In this document: one piece after another, positions 44,726 through 56,828 of the stretch
Numbering within the stretch: position 1 is the stretch's first letter
Layout of the letters: each line of letters opens with the position of its first letter
Source of the DNA: Ziziphus jujuba
Taxonomy: Eukaryota > Streptophyta > Magnoliopsida > Rosales > Rhamnaceae
Direction of reading: 5' to 3'
Assembly (NCBI RefSeq): GCF_031755915.1
Contig: NC_083384.1
Span: forward strand, 20,706,001 to 20,770,000
Length of the DNA stretch: 64,000 nucleotides
Position numbers and translations under genes: made by a program
Notes under the pieces: generated by a model
Databases searched by the model: none
The model's input: only the letters and a program-made list of their open reading frames with translations
Told to the model about the DNA's origin: nothing

Positions 44726-47700
44726 ATGAGTCATAGTGGTGATCAAGAGTTCACGGAGGAAGTTGACTTAGAAAATAAACCAGCACCTAGAAAACAAGCC
44801 ATAAGAGGTACTTGGGTACGTATAGACCAAGGAACTCAAGAAGGTGCAATGGCCAACCAAAGAGAAGATGATTTGCCCATATGCGAGTATGCTGCTCACA
44901 AGAAAGTTGGTGATTTGTCTTGCATAAGGAGACCACCCATTGAAGCAAACAATTTTAAAATTGAAGCATCTACTACTTCTTTGCTTAATAATGTTCAATT
45001 TTGTGGTTTGCCTCATGAAGATCCAAACATGCATATTTCTAGTTTTCTTCAATTGTGTGATATGTCTAAACAAAATGGTGTTTCTGATGATGCTTTTCGA
45101 TTAAGACTTTTTCCTTGGTCTCTTAGAGACAAGGCAAAAGTGTGGTTAAATTCTTTACCTGCAGGTACTATCACTACATGGGATGCTATGGAGGCAAAAT
45201 TCCTAGACAAATTTTTTCCTCCATCAAAGACCGCAAAATTGAAAAGTGATATAAACAATTTTTGTCAATGGGACCAAGAGACTTTGTATGATGCATGGGA
45301 GCGCTTCAAGGAACTATTAAGAAGATGCCCACACCATGGTTTTCCAACATGGATAAAGGTACAGATTTTCTATAATGGTCTAGATTATGGTAACAAACAA
45401 TTGGTAGATGCAGCTGCAGGAGGTTCTTTAATGAAGAAGAGGCAATCAGAAGCATTTGAATTAATTGAAGAGATGGCCCATAATAACTACCAATATCCAA
45501 GTGAGAGGAGACTAAATGGAAGAAGTCAAGTAAAGGCCGTGGAAGACGTTGATATTAACAACTTAGGAGCTCAACTTGCAACCCAATTCATGAAGACCTT
45601 GAACACTCAATTTGGTCAAATAGGGGTGAATTCTATCCAATCTACTAATAATTTTTTATTTTGTGATTTATGTGGTGCTCATGATCATAAGAGTGTGGAT
45701 TGCCAAGTTGGAAATCCCTTTGCTTCTGATGATGTTAATTTTGTAGGGAACTTCCAAAAGCAACAAAACAATCCATATTCTAACACATATAATCCAGGAT
45801 GGAGGAACCACCCAAATTTTTCATGGTCTAACAACAACCAGCAAGGGTCTAATCAAGGACAAAGTGGAGGGTTTCAAAAACAACAATTCCAATCTCCATT
45901 CTACCAAAAGCCGCAACTTGCACATCAAAATCAAAATTCTTCTCAAGCTCAAACTCAATTTTCTTCACTTCAACAATCTTTGCAAGAGTTATCTAATAGT
46001 ACTAATTCTTTCATGCAGAGAACTGAGCAACAATTGACAAACCATAGTCAAATGTTCAACAACCAAATCGCTGCAATCAAAAGCTTGGAGAACCAAATAG
46101 GTCAATTAGCAACTCAATTCCAAAGAAGTCAAGGAACTTTGCCAAGCCAAACGGAGAAGAACCCAAAGGAGCAGGTTCAAGCCATTACATTAAGAAGTGG
46201 AAAGCAAGTAGCCGAGCCTAAAGAAAGTGACAAAGGGATGGTAATTCTTGATGATGAAGATGAAGAGAGCCCTATAGACTCAACATCACACTTGGTCACA
46301 CATGACAACTCAAAATCAAATGTGGAGCATAAGGAGGCTTATAGGAGAAAAGATGAAGGTTTAAGTGATGCCATGAAGTCTCCACCAACAAAGTACATAC
46401 CACCACATGGAAGAGAGGCCGAGAGCTCACCAACTGGATCAAAGAAAGTTGAACCAGCACCTTACCTAACCAAACCTATTGACAAGCACAACGAAAATGA
46501 GGAGAAGAATCAAGCCTACAAGAAAACCCCACCTCCACCTTTCCCATCTAGGTTTAGGAATGCAAAGTTAGATAATCAATTTAAAAAGTTTCTTGATGTA
46601 TTTAAGCAATTGCATGTAAATATCCCTTTCATAGATGCCTTAGAACAAATGCCTTCCTATGTTAAGTTTTTGAAGGAGATATTGTCAAACAAGAGGAGGT
46701 GGGAGAATTATGAGTTAGTAGCTTTGAGTGAGGAGAGTAGTGCTAGGTTACACCATAGGATTCCACCCAAGTTAAAAGATCCAGGAAGCTTTGATATCCC
46801 ATGTAACATTGGACATTATAATTTTATGGCTCTTTGTGATTTAGGTGCTAGCATTAATTTGATGCCATATAGCATTTACAGGAAGCTTGGAGTGGGAGAT
46901 GTGAAGCCTACCACAGTGACTCTTCAAATGGCAGATCGAAGCATAAAAAGGCCAAGGGGAATATTGGAGGATGTACTTGTAAAAGTAAACAAGTTCATAT
47001 TCCCTGCAGACTTTGTGATACTTGATATGGAGGAAGATGACAACATTCCAATCATTCTTGGAAGACCATTTCTTGCAACCGGACGTGCCCTAATTGATGT
47101 ACAACAAAGGCAAGTAACCCTTAGAGTACTCAATGAGGAGGTAAGTTTTCAAATCCCTAATGTTGTTAAATTTCCTAATCTTGATGAAATTTCTTGCTGC
47201 TTTCTTGTTGATGCATGTGATGAATTGGTAAATGATATGGCAAAGGAAAGTAATTTAGATCCCTTAGGATTGAGTGAGTTATTTGAACCATGTACAGAAG
47301 AAGAAAAACATGAGTGTAACATCATAGATATAGCCACCCACTGTGAGGTAGATTATGTTGGAAAGTTTGAGGATTTAGGTGAGAGTGGACCTAGAAAGAT
47401 ACCGAGTGTGGAGCACCCACCTATAATTGATTTGAAGCCACTACCTAGTCATTTAAAATATGCTTTTCTAGGATTTAATAATACCCTGCCGGTAATAATT
47501 TCATCCACCCTTAGTGAGGACCAAGAAGCCAAACTTTTAGAAGTTTTAAGAGAACATAAAACTGCACTAGGTTGGACTATAGCTGATATTAAGGGTATTA
47601 GCCCCTCTATTTGTATGCACAAAATACTTATGGAGGAAGACCATAAACCAACTGTAGAACATCAAAGGAGGCTTAATCCTAATCTTAAGAAAGTGGTTCA

Positions 47701-50152
47701 TGGTGAGATTTTAAAGCTTTTAGATGCCGGGATTATCTATCCTATTTCGGATAGTGATTGGGTAAGTCCTATTCAAGTAGTTCCTAAGAAAGGTGGGATG
47801 ACTGTGCAAGAGAATGATAAGAGTGAGCTTATTCCTACTAGGTTAGTTACTGGGTGGAGAGTGTGCATTGATTATAGGAAGCTTAATAAGGCCACTAGAA
47901 AAGACCATTTTCCTTTGCCATTCATTGATCAAATGTTAGAAAGGTTAGCCGGTAAGGAATATTATTGTTTTCTAGATGGTTATAGCGGTTACAATCAAAT
48001 AGCTATTGCCCCTGATGATCAAGAAAAGACTACTTTTACTTGTCCTTATGGAACTTTTGCCTATAGAAGGATGCCTTTTGGTTTATGCAATGCACCTGCA
48101 ACCTTTCAAAGGTGTATGATGTCCATCTTTTCGGATATGGTAGAAGATATCATTGAAATCTTTATGGATGATTTTAGTGTATTTGGTGATTCTTTTACCT
48201 CTTGCTTGCAAAATTTATCTAGGGTTCTTCTAAGGTGTAAAGAAATGAATCTTGTGCTTAATTGGGAAAAATGTCACTTTATGGTTCAAGAGGGCATAGT
48301 TTTAGGTCATAAGATTTCTAAAAGGGGAATTGAGGTAGATAAAGCTAAAATAGAAGTTATAGAGAAATTGCCTCCACCGACTTCAATAAAAGGTATTAGG
48401 AGTTTTCTTGGGCATGCGGGCTTTTATAGGAGATTTATTAAGGATTTTTCCAAGATAACTAAACCTCTTTGTAACTTGTTGAATAAAGATGTTCCCTTTG
48501 TTTTTGATGATGAATGCATGCATGCTTTTAATCTTTTGAAAGAAAAATTAATATGTGCTCCCATTATGTGTACTCCTAATTGGAATCTACCTTTTGAAAT
48601 TATGTGTGATGCTAGTGATTATGCTATAGGAGCTGTTTTGGGACAAAGGAAAGATAAAAAACTGCATGTTATTTATTATGCTTCTAGAACTTTGAATGAT
48701 GCTCAACTTAATTATGCTACTACTGAGAAAGAGATGCTTGCCATTGTCTTTGCTTTTGATAAGTTTAGAGCATATTTGTTAGGTTCTAAGACCATTGTCT
48801 ATACCGATCATAGTGCAATTAAGTACCTCATGAGTAAGAAAGAGTCTAAACCTAGGTTAATTAGATGGGTTTTGTTACTTCAAGAGTTTGACTTAGAAAT
48901 TTTGGATAAAAAAGGAGTAGAAAACCTAGTAGCTGATCACTTGTCTAGGTTGGAATTGAGTGAGGAAAAAGAAGAAAGAGATATAGAAGAGTGTTTTCCA
49001 GATGAGAAAGTGTTTAAGGTTGATGGTATGTTTGATGTACCTTGGTATGCTGACATTGTTAATTATTTGGTTACTAATGTTATGCCGCCTAGTTTGGAAA
49101 AACCATATGAAAAGCATAAGTTTCTTAAGGAAAGTAGGTATTACTTTTGGGATGACCCCTATCTTTTTAAGAAGTGTGCCGATGGTATAATTAGGAGGTG
49201 TGTTGCTAGAGAAGAGACAATGTCCATTATTAAAAGTTGTCATTCTAGTGAGTATGGGGGGCATTTTGGGACTAGAAAAACCATAGCAAAAATTTTAAAT
49301 TCTGGATTTTATTGGCCATCTATGTTTAAAGATACTAATATTTATGTGCAAGGGTGTGATAGGTGCCAGAGAACCGGGAACATATCAAGGAAGAATGAGA
49401 TGCCTTTGAAGAATATCCTTGAGGTAGAATTGTTTGATGTTTGGGGTATTGATTTCATGGGTCCTTTTCCTTCTTCTTGTGGTAATAAATATATTTTAGT
49501 TGCTGTGGATTATGTTTCTAAATGGGTTGAAGCTAGTGCACTACCTACTAATGATGCACGAGTTGTATTGAAATTTTTAAAAAAATACATTTTTACTAGA
49601 TTTGGTACACCCCGAGCAATCATTAGTGATGGTGGCACTCATTTTTGCAACAAACAATTTGAATCCCTTCTTGCTAAATATGGTGTTAGACATAAAATTG
49701 CTACTCCTTACCACCCACAAACTAGTGGGCAAGTAGAAATTTCAAACAGGGAAATAAAGAGGATTTTGGAGAAGACGGTCAATGCTTCAAGAAAGGATTG
49801 GAGCTTAAAGCTAGATGATGCACTTTGGGCATACCGGACCGCCTACAAGACCCCCATTGGTACTTCTCCGTATAAACTGGTTTTTGGTAAGGAATGTCAT
49901 CTTCCCGTGGAATTGGAGCATAAAGCATATTGGGCAACCAAGTTTCTCAATTTTGATCAAGAGGCTGTGGGCAAGAATAGGCTATTGCAATTGGATGAAC
50001 TTGAAGAATTTAGGATGGATGCTTTCGAGAATGCAAAGATTTACAAAGAAAAGACAAAGAGATGGCACGACAAGATGATTAAAAAGAGGGACTTTCATGT
50101 TGGACAAAAGCAATTGAAATCACCAAACCGGGACATGAAAGTTTTAAGGTGA
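44726..50152 (+). CDS. gag-pol: Athila-like Gag-Pol polyprotein, single open frame
   Basis: 1808 residues from the first ATG (44726; an in-frame GTG lies at 44717). Order: Gag capsid (about 80-280, [36 protein letters not shown]), CCHC knuckle 313-326 ([14 protein letters not shown]), Q/N-rich spacer, aspartic protease with [11 protein letters not shown] (Asp 705; D-L-G instead of D-S/T-G), RT with [30 protein letters not shown] and FMDDF (Asp 1148, 1149), RNase H ([13 protein letters not shown] near 1294, [15 protein letters not shown]), integrase zinc domain (His 1506, CDRCQRTGN) and DD35E core (Asp 1576, Asp 1635, Glu 1671). After HVGQK the frame is shifted by a deletion and ends 12 residues later. 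The expected GxF-containing C-terminus is missing; its last about 35 codons survive in another frame up to about 50225. All catalytic residues are present. Confidence 0.95.
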   Translation: MSHSGDQEFTEEVDLENKPAPRKQAIRGTWVRIDQGTQEGAMANQREDDLPICEYAAHKKVGDLSCIRRPPIEANNFKIEASTTSLLNNVQFCGLPHEDPNMHISSFLQLCDMSKQNGVSDDAFRLRLFPWSLRDKAKVWLNSLPAGTITTWDAMEAKFLDKFFPPSKTAKLKSDINNFCQWDQETLYDAWERFKELLRRCPHHGFPTWIKVQIFYNGLDYGNKQLVDAAAGGSLMKKRQSEAFELIEEMAHNNYQYPSERRLNGRSQVKAVEDVDINNLGAQLATQFMKTLNTQFGQIGVNSIQSTNNFLFCDLCGAHDHKSVDCQVGNPFASDDVNFVGNFQKQQNNPYSNTYNPGWRNHPNFSWSNNNQQGSNQGQSGGFQKQQFQSPFYQKPQLAHQNQNSSQAQTQFSSLQQSLQELSNSTNSFMQRTEQQLTNHSQMFNNQIAAIKSLENQIGQLATQFQRSQGTLPSQTEKNPKEQVQAITLRSGKQVAEPKESDKGMVILDDEDEESPIDSTSHLVTHDNSKSNVEHKEAYRRKDEGLSDAMKSPPTKYIPPHGREAESSPTGSKKVEPAPYLTKPIDKHNENEEKNQAYKKTPPPPFPSRFRNAKLDNQFKKFLDVFKQLHVNIPFIDALEQMPSYVKFLKEILSNKRRWENYELVALSEESSARLHHRIPPKLKDPGSFDIPCNIGHYNFMALCDLGASINLMPYSIYRKLGVGDVKPTTVTLQMADRSIKRPRGILEDVLVKVNKFIFPADFVILDMEEDDNIPIILGRPFLATGRALIDVQQRQVTLRVLNEEVSFQIPNVVKFPNLDEISCCFLVDACDELVNDMAKESNLDPLGLSELFEPCTEEEKHECNIIDIATHCEVDYVGKFEDLGESGPRKIPSVEHPPIIDLKPLPSHLKYAFLGFNNTLPVIISSTLSEDQEAKLLEVLREHKTALGWTIADIKGISPSICMHKILMEEDHKPTVEHQRRLNPNLKKVVHGEILKLLDAGIIYPISDSDWVSPIQVVPKKGGMTVQENDKSELIPTRLVTGWRVCIDYRKLNKATRKDHFPLPFIDQMLERLAGKEYYCFLDGYSGYNQIAIAPDDQEKTTFTCPYGTFAYRRMPFGLCNAPATFQRCMMSIFSDMVEDIIEIFMDDFSVFGDSFTSCLQNLSRVLLRCKEMNLVLNWEKCHFMVQEGIVLGHKISKRGIEVDKAKIEVIEKLPPPTSIKGIRSFLGHAGFYRRFIKDFSKITKPLCNLLNKDVPFVFDDECMHAFNLLKEKLICAPIMCTPNWNLPFEIMCDASDYAIGAVLGQRKDKKLHVIYYASRTLNDAQLNYATTEKEMLAIVFAFDKFRAYLLGSKTIVYTDHSAIKYLMSKKESKPRLIRWVLLLQEFDLEILDKKGVENLVADHLSRLELSEEKEERDIEECFPDEKVFKVDGMFDVPWYADIVNYLVTNVMPPSLEKPYEKHKFLKESRYYFWDDPYLFKKCADGIIRRCVAREETMSIIKSCHSSEYGGHFGTRKTIAKILNSGFYWPSMFKDTNIYVQGCDRCQRTGNISRKNEMPLKNILEVELFDVWGIDFMGPFPSSCGNKYILVAVDYVSKWVEASALPTNDARVVLKFLKKYIFTRFGTPRAIISDGGTHFCNKQFESLLAKYGVRHKIATPYHPQTSGQVEISNREIKRILEKTVNASRKDWSLKLDDALWAYRTAYKTPIGTSPYKLVFGKECHLPVELEHKAYWATKFLNFDQEAVGKNRLLQLDELEEFRMDAFENAKIYKEKTKRWHDKMIKKRDFHVGQKQLKSPNRDMKVLR

Positions 50153-50226
50153 ATGGGCAGCGGTTGAAGCCATATTATGAAGGTGGAGTGCTTGAGACTA
50201 GCCTCTACTTGGATGATCTTAATTAA
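50153..50226 (+). pseudogene. Out-of-frame remnant of the integrase C-terminus
   Basis: A different frame, overlapping the end of gag-pol from about 50112, encodes [13 protein letters not shown] and TSLYLDDLN before TAA at 50224. This is the normal end of Athila-type Pol. It shows that the middle of the integrase C-terminal domain was deleted with loss of frame. Confidence 0.8.
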
Positions 50227-52022
50227 GTTAAAGGGAGGAGTCAAGCTAATGACTTTAAACAAGCGCTCTTGGGAGGCAATCCAAGTTTCTTTCTTTACCT
50301 TATATTTATCTATTTATTTTAGTTGTTTTTAGTTGTTTTCTTGTTTTTAGGTTGATTTGATGTGTTTTGTTTGAGTTTTTGCAAGGGTTTAAAATGTTTA
50401 GGTGCAAAAGAGCAAAAGATGAATGTTGAGAATTTCAAGTCTAAAATTAGGTTTTTGGAGTATAACCACCTTGAATATGCATTGGAGTACATCAAATTTT
50501 TTCACATTACGAGGAACATTCCATGTCTTCAAAGGGGAGTATTCTTTACCTTTTATTTACTTTTGCTTTATTTTATGTTTTTCACAATGAGGACATTGTT
50601 CATTTTAAGTTTGGGGGTGAAAAGCATGCTTTGCATCTTTTAAATCTTGTCCATTTAAGTGTTTTTATAAGTTTTCAAAAATGTTAGTTTTAGTTTTTAT
50701 TTTCCTTCATTATTATAAAAAAAAAATAAAAAAATAAAAATTGTTTTTGTGGTGTTTTCTTAAGTACTTTAATGAGCCAATGATAAGACTATGATTGAAA
50801 ATAAATTGGTTTTTAGATGGTGGATTTGTTTTTGTGTATGCTTAAATGCTTGAAGTTATATTCGCATATTGTTACTTGCAATAACTTTTGAGTACATAAT
50901 CAATAATGCATAATTTAGATTGTGTTTTGAAGAAGGTTTGCATGAATTAGAGTAATTTATTATTAATTGAACTCTAGAACTTGCTTGATTATTGCTTGAG
51001 GCGAAATCCTAGGTGAATGCATTACTAAGAACATGATTTAGGCCATCTTTGTTTAAGTTTGAGCCTTTCAAGCCAACCTAATACATTATCTTCCACTAGT
51101 ACCTTATTTGAGCCTTTAGGATGCATAAAGATGTATTAGAGCATTTTCTTCATTAAAGCACATTTACTTACCCTTTTTTAGCCTTAAATTTCTTTTTCCT
51201 ACCTTGAACATACTACAAAGAGAGCTTTAATTGAATTGATATGAATATATGCTTGTGAGCTTGTTTGAGTGTTGAAAAAGAAAAAAAAGGAAAAAAAGGA
51301 AAGAAAAAAAATAAAGTTTGGAGGTCAAGTATTTGGTGAATTTGGCTCTAGTATGCATTTTTGTGTAAATTGGAGGTTTGAACGTGTAATAAGAAGAAAA
51401 ATAAGTTTGGGGGTTTAGTGGAAAAGAAAAAGAAAAAAAAAAGAAATAAAGAAAGAATATGTGTGATTTGAAGAATGTATGCACAATAAAAAGGAGAAAA
51501 AGGATATTGAAATTGAAGTTAAAATAAGAAAAGAAGTTCTAATAAAGAAACAACTTTTACAAGTAATTTATTCATTGATATTTAATTTTAGCTTTCTTTC
51601 TTTGATTTATTATAACCTATCCTTTTCTTTCTTTAGCCTTATCCATTAGCCTTAACAATAGAAACCATGAAGTCCTAATGATTTAAGGTGGTGCATTAAC
51701 CTATATTAGTGGAGAGTGATAATTAAGTCAAGCATATGGTAGTTCATACGTTATTATCAATCTCTAATTCTTGTAAATTTATTCAAGCATATGATAATTA
51801 AGTGTATAAATTGATTTCCACACACACACATTGGAAGTATCATATATGTTGGATAGAATATAAGGTATTGAGTTACATAATTACTTTGAAACCATTTGAA
51901 AAGTCATATGTTTACAATCTTTGAGGCACCTCATTAAAGTATCTTATGTTCTTTAAATAACATTTCATTTTCTTATTCTTTTTCTTTGCTAGGGACTAGC
52001 AAATCTTAAGTTTGGGGGTATT
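50227..52022 (+). other. Young A element 3' non-coding region and polypurine tracts
   Basis: No env-like or other convincing gene. The 93-codon frame 50362-50643 lacks recognisable features. AAGTTTGGGGGT occurs exactly three times: 50607-50618, 51403-51414 and 52008-52019. The last lies three bases before the 3' LTR and is the polypurine tract. A/G-rich runs at 50720-50740 and 51285-51310. Confidence 0.85.
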
Positions 52023-53759
52023 TGTTAGGTCTAAAATATTGATGATTTTATGCCATATTTATAGCTTAATATTTGTTAGTTTGTGCTAATTTGTTATGAA
52101 AAGATACTTAATTATGTATTTTTCTTAATCTAGGTAAAAGAGGAAGAATTTTAAGAAAACAACCATAAAAATAGATTCCTTGGGTCGAATTATGGTGGAA
52201 AGCAAGATTGGAGCTCGAACGGACTAAGCATTAAAAAGATTCCAAAAAGATACCTTGAAGATTTCATAAAGATTCTATCGAGAATTTCATGGTGGAAGTG
52301 GATGTCATATGAATCATCACAATTTGAGGATTTCAAATGTCTCGTTATTTTTGGATTTCGAGATGCGAGCAAAGAGTTATCATCATTTAAAGTTTGGAAT
52401 TTATAAAAAGAAATATTCTAGTTAAATCTCCACCATTGATGAAAAGAGGGAATCAAGGCAATTTGAGGGCCAAGATAAAAACAAGTGGCAATAATTGGTT
52501 AATTTATCATTAATGAGGCACATGTCATGTCACATGCTTCATTAAGGGTAAATTAGACTAATTAACTATTTTTTTAAGAGGAATTAGATAAAAGGAAAGT
52601 AGTAGAGAGCAAGTAATATACAGTTTCCTTTTTACACATGAAATTCGTCCAACCTTTTTCATGGCCTAAAAAAGGTATCTTCCAAGACTCCCACATTGAA
52701 AATAAAGAGAGAAAAAGATTCCCAAGGCCCTATATATATAGCCCCCACCACGTTGAAGGAAGATATACAAGTTTAAAGAGTTATTTAAGAGCTTTTAGGA
52801 GGCTTAAATAGAAACAAACCAAATTTTGGGAGTTTCTAATATTCTCTTAAGGGTTCTAGGGTTTTAAAGTTTTAGAGTTTTAGAAGATCAATTGGAGAGC
52901 TTGGAAGAGGCAGAGAGATGTGGGCTTGCTTGGAGAAGAAGGCTACGACTTGGAGAGCTCTTGGAGGAGAATTTCTTCAATAGTTTTTATTCTCTTTTCC
53001 TTTCTCTTTAATTGTGAATCTTATTATTTTTAATAATTATGGATGTTGAAATTATTTTTACCATGAACTAATTTTCATAGCTAGGGCTATGATGTAGCCC
53101 TAACTATGAAGGTTTAATTATTTTAATATATGTTGAGCTTTATTTAATTAGTAATATGTTTTGTTAATAAATCATTGGTATACTTAATGCTTTCATAGGC
53201 CGGAAGGAATGAATGATTTTAATAATATTTGAGCTTGGAAAAGGATAATATTATGGATCTCCAATGATTTACATGAATGCATAATTGATTGGAAAATAGT
53301 TATGTCTCATGCCATATTATTTGCTTAATCTATGCTTGATGAATTTGCATGATTTAATTTATAGGCCGGAAGGAATAAATTAGGTTATGTGAATATTATC
53401 AATTGTGAGTGGAAACTACTTTTGATTAATTTTGTGATTAAGTGTGGTTAACAAAATTACTAGTTAATTAAATTCACATATTTAAGTAATTAAATTGGAA
53501 TAGTTAGTGGTGAAATCAAATGCCCTAGTATTCATAATTATTCTCTCTCTTACTTGAAATTTATCTAATTTTAATTGATTGCTTTTGTTTAATTTAGTTT
53601 ATTTAGTTTTCAATTGCCATCTTAAATTTTCGTTCAAATATTATCAAAACCTAATTAACTTTGGTACTTAATACTTAATCCCTTGGGTACGACAACCCTA
53701 TTTTTCCACTTTATTACTTGAAAACGATTCGTGCACTTGCGAGTTAATTTTACACATCA
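52023..53759 (+). repeat. Young A element 3' LTR
   Basis: 1737 bp, nearly identical to 42384-44122: G/A at 52199, T/C at about 53140, T/C at about 53566, one TA unit fewer in the TATA run (52731-52740). Confidence 0.97.
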
Positions 53760-53764
53760 CTTTG

Positions 53765-54073
53765 TAATTTATTTTACCTATTTAAAGGCATAAAAGTCAT
53801 GAATAAAAATTAGATTACAATTTTGATTAAAAGTGAAAGTGATTCTCTTTGATCTCTAAGTACTATATCAAACTTTTCAAGATTTGCTTGTGGAGTTCAA
53901 ATTTAACTTATCAATAGGTTATTCCGCACCCTATTGTGGCGGTTTCACCATACCAAGGTTCTTACCTCAAATATAGGTAACGGATCGAGGTCTTCCACCG
54001 ATAACTTGTAATTAGATGGTCTAATTCAATCTTTGTTACAGGTTTAGAGGCAGGTCGCTCTAGGTTCGTATCA
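53765..54073 (+). repeat. B1 3' LTR, right part
   Basis: Continues 41888-42383: TAATTTATTTTACC... to CGCTCTAGGTTCGTATCA. Joining across one CTTTG restores the sequence AAGCTTTGTAATTTA seen in the uninterrupted copies. Confidence 0.9.
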
Positions 54074-54180
54074 ATTTGGTAATAGGGCTAGTTTCTAATC
54101 ACAGTTTTGATCTATCTATCTTTGTTGTCATTATTTCTTTTTTTGTTCTTTGTTTTCTTTGATTTTCTTTGGTTGCATCA
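54074..54180 (+). other. B leader stub with decayed primer site, plus orientation
   Basis: TTTGGTAATAGGGCTAG after the LTR is a mutated TGGTATCAGAGC site. The following sequence (CTAGTTTCTAATCACAG, TTGATCTATCTATC) is an inverted copy of 54840-54945. Confidence 0.6.
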
Positions 54181-54956
54181 TCCGTTTGTAGTTCTTCTAC
54201 CATGGCTTGAATATAAAAGGACCTCACAACACTCCCTCACATGTTTCACTCAAATTCAAGGTCTCAATTCACTCATGTTTGCACTCTAGCTATAGTTCGA
54301 CTTTTACCCTCTATAATTCTCACCTCTCTTACCTTTTACCACCCTAATAATTCTATTTGGTTTTTTGCAAACTAATTTCAAATTAAAACAAACTAGCAAG
54401 TAACAATTCAAATAGACCTACCAAACAGTTATGAAAATAAGCTTACAAGACAAATAGAATGAAAAGTAACAAGAAAAAGGCAACTATGAAAGCTCAACAA
54501 GAAATTTGGCACAAATAAAAGAAACTAGAATGTGAGGAACAAATTGGAATGAGGTTTGCAAAGCGGAATTAGTGAATACAAACCTTATTTTCAGTATTGA
54601 TTTTGGCTTGTTTTTGGTGCTCCTCGAATCAACCAAAAAGAAATTTCACTACCTGGTTTCGCTTGAAATCTCAATAATTTAATGCCACAAACCACAAGAA
54701 CAAGAAAAAAAAAATTTAAGAACGAATTTTTTTTTTTTAATACAATCTGATCGGAATGAATGAAGAAGAACACGAAAATAAAATGCAAAGACAAACACAG
54801 CAACCCAAACACAAAGAACAACTAAAGAACTCAAAGATGCAATTTCTAACCTAATGCTAAAAATCACCAAAAAAAAACCAAGAAAAACAATGAAACAAAA
54901 GAAAACAAATAGATAGATCAAGCCTGCAATTAGAAACTAGCTCTGATACAAAATTG
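54181..54956 (-). other. B leader, minus orientation, with primer site
   Basis: Non-coding leader of a minus-strand B element, similar to 27314-28438 and 62758-63853 (CTCCCTCACATGTTTCACTC near the gag side). At about 54938-54951 the minus strand reads TTTTGTATCAGAGC, a slightly altered primer site. gag is missing on the left side. The hydrophobic frames at 54591-54921 are incidental. Confidence 0.65.
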
Positions 54957-55011
54957 GTACGACCTGGTCCTAAACCCGTAACAAAGATTGATTTAAACCG
55001 TCTAATTACCC
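54957..55011 (-). repeat. B LTR terminus fragment
   Basis: GGTACGACCTGGTCCTAAACC... is the outer 55 bp of a B LTR, next to the primer site. It breaks off at 55011 into A LTR sequence. Confidence 0.65.
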
Positions 55012-55680
55012 GTAACAACCATAAAAATGGATTCCTTGGGTCGAATTATGGTGGGAAGCAAGATTGAGCTCGAACGGATCAAGCATTGAAAAGATTCCTT
55101 AAAGATTCCATAAAGATTCTGTCGGGAATTTCATGGTGGAAGTGGATATCATATGAATCCTCATGATCTGACGATTTTAAATATCACATTATTTTTGAAT
55201 TTCGAGGTGCGAACAAAGAGTTATTGCCATTGAAAGTTTGGAATTTATAAAAAGGAATATTCTAGTTAAATCTCCACCATTGATCAAAAGAGGGAATCAA
55301 GGCAATTTGGAGGCCAAGATAAAGACAAGTGGCAATAATTGGTTAATTTATCATTAATGAGGCACATGTCATGTCACATGCTTCATTAAGGGTAAATAAG
55401 ACTAATTAACTATTTTTTTAAAAAAGAATTAGAGAAAAGGAAAGTATTGGAGAGCAAGTAATATCAAGTTTCCTTTTTACACATGAAATTCGTTCAACCT
55501 TCCTCATGGCTTAAAAAATGTATCTTTCAAGACTCCCACATTGAAAATAAAAAGAGAAAAAGATTTTCAAGGTCTTATATATATATAGGCCCTACCACAA
55601 TGAAGGAAGATATACAAGTTTAGAGAGTTATTTAAGAGCTTTTAGAAGGCTTAAATAGAAACAAACCAAATTTTGGGAGT
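55012..55680 (+). repeat. A LTR fragment, truncated both ends
   Basis: Matches about 42520-43195 of the young LTR (AACAACCATAAAAATGG... to CCAAATTTTGGGAGTTT), diverged like A3. It sits where the 5' LTR and primer site of the following B2 element should be. Confidence 0.85.
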
Positions 55681-56828
55681 TTGTATCTTTATTTGCGTTA
55701 TTTATTTTTGTGTTAATCTGCAATTTTAGCATTAGGTTAAGGTTACTTCTATCATCATACACGTTCTGCATCATTCAAAAAAACAAAAACAAAAAAAAAA
55801 AATTCATTCCTAGTTGAATTAGGTTTCCTAGTTTTATCGTATTTTTGTTTCCTAGTTTGTTGGTTGTTTTTCATCATTGTTCTTGTTAACTTTGGTTTTT
55901 GTTGATTTTTCTTTGCTGTTTTAGTCCTAAATATTTGCATTCATATATTCAACAAAAAAAAAAAATTGAAGGTTTGCGGAATAAAATAAAATAAAATAAA
56001 AAGAAAATTCGCACAATTTGAATTTTTAATTGGGAGGTCACGGGTTTGGTGGATATTTGGTGTAGAATTGCAATTTTTAGTGTTTAGCTTTTCTACTACA
56101 GTAGATTTATGTTTTGTGAGTGAAAAAAAAAAAAAGAAGAAGAAGAAGAAGAAGAAGAAAAAGCCGAATTAAAACAAAAAAAAAAAAAATCTGTTTGTTG
56201 AATTTGGTGTTTGCTGGAAATTTCCTTGAACTGCTGCATTGTTGACTATTTGTTACATATTTGGAGTTGCTGGAGAATTATTTTTGCTGCCGGATATTTG
56301 GAATTTTGGGTGCTTAAATTATTGGATTAAAATTAGTTAAAGGATTTGATACAAAATTTGAATTACAAGAACAACAACCAACACTATTCTATATTTTTGT
56401 TCAATTTGATTCTTGTTTGAGTTTGAAATTCTTTTTTTCTAAATTTTATTCTTGAATCCTTAATCTCTTACCATCTGGTCCAGTTCTTAAAAATTCCAAA
56501 GTTATCTCATTAATTTGCTTTTTTTTTTGTATAGAAAAACAGAAAATAGGTATTTTCATTCCGTTCGGTATTTGTTTATTTTTGCTTACTATTTTGTTGA
56601 TAAGTTTAATTAAAACATACTTGTGATCTAATTGCTGTGTTGAGAGTGTTTTAATTAGAACTTTGAGATAATTTTTTGAGAGGAAAAAGGCAAGAGAGTG
56701 TGAGCTTAATAAGAGGGTAAAAACCAAAAGTAGTGTGCAAACACGAGTGTTAAGACCTTGTTTGAGTGAAACACGTGAGGGAGTGAATATTGTGAGGATT
56801 TATTTTATTTTTGCAGTATTTTACTAAC
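55681..56828 (+). other. B2 5' leader
   Basis: Non-coding leader starting about 40 bp past the usual primer-site position. Contains a (GAA)n run (56134-56160) and A/T homopolymers. No gene seen. Confidence 0.75.

Larger units (their letters stand above)
42384..53759 (+). mobile_element. Complete young Athila-like Ty3/gypsy element
   Basis: 11,376 bp. LTRs 42384-44122 and 52023-53759, target duplication CTTTG (42379-42383 and 53760-53764), tRNA-Asp primer site 44129-44147, a single gag-pol frame 44726-50152, a 1.85-kb 3' non-coding region and a polypurine tract at 52008-52019. By eye the two LTRs differ at three bases and one TA unit. At a commonly used grass rate of 1.3e-8 per site per year this would mean under 0.1 million years (inference). 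There is no env-like gene. The integrase tail carries a frame-shifting deletion, so it may have moved in trans or been damaged after insertion. Confidence 0.97.

Noticed and set aside
50362..50643. 93-codon frame after pol, considered as an env-like gene
   Set aside because: Too short, no signal peptide or transmembrane plan typical of Athila env-like proteins, and not preserved in the A3 copy.
54591..54921. Hydrophobic frames (FVFAFYFRVLLHS and others)
   Set aside because: Located in a T/A-rich non-coding B leader; no conservation in the other leaders.
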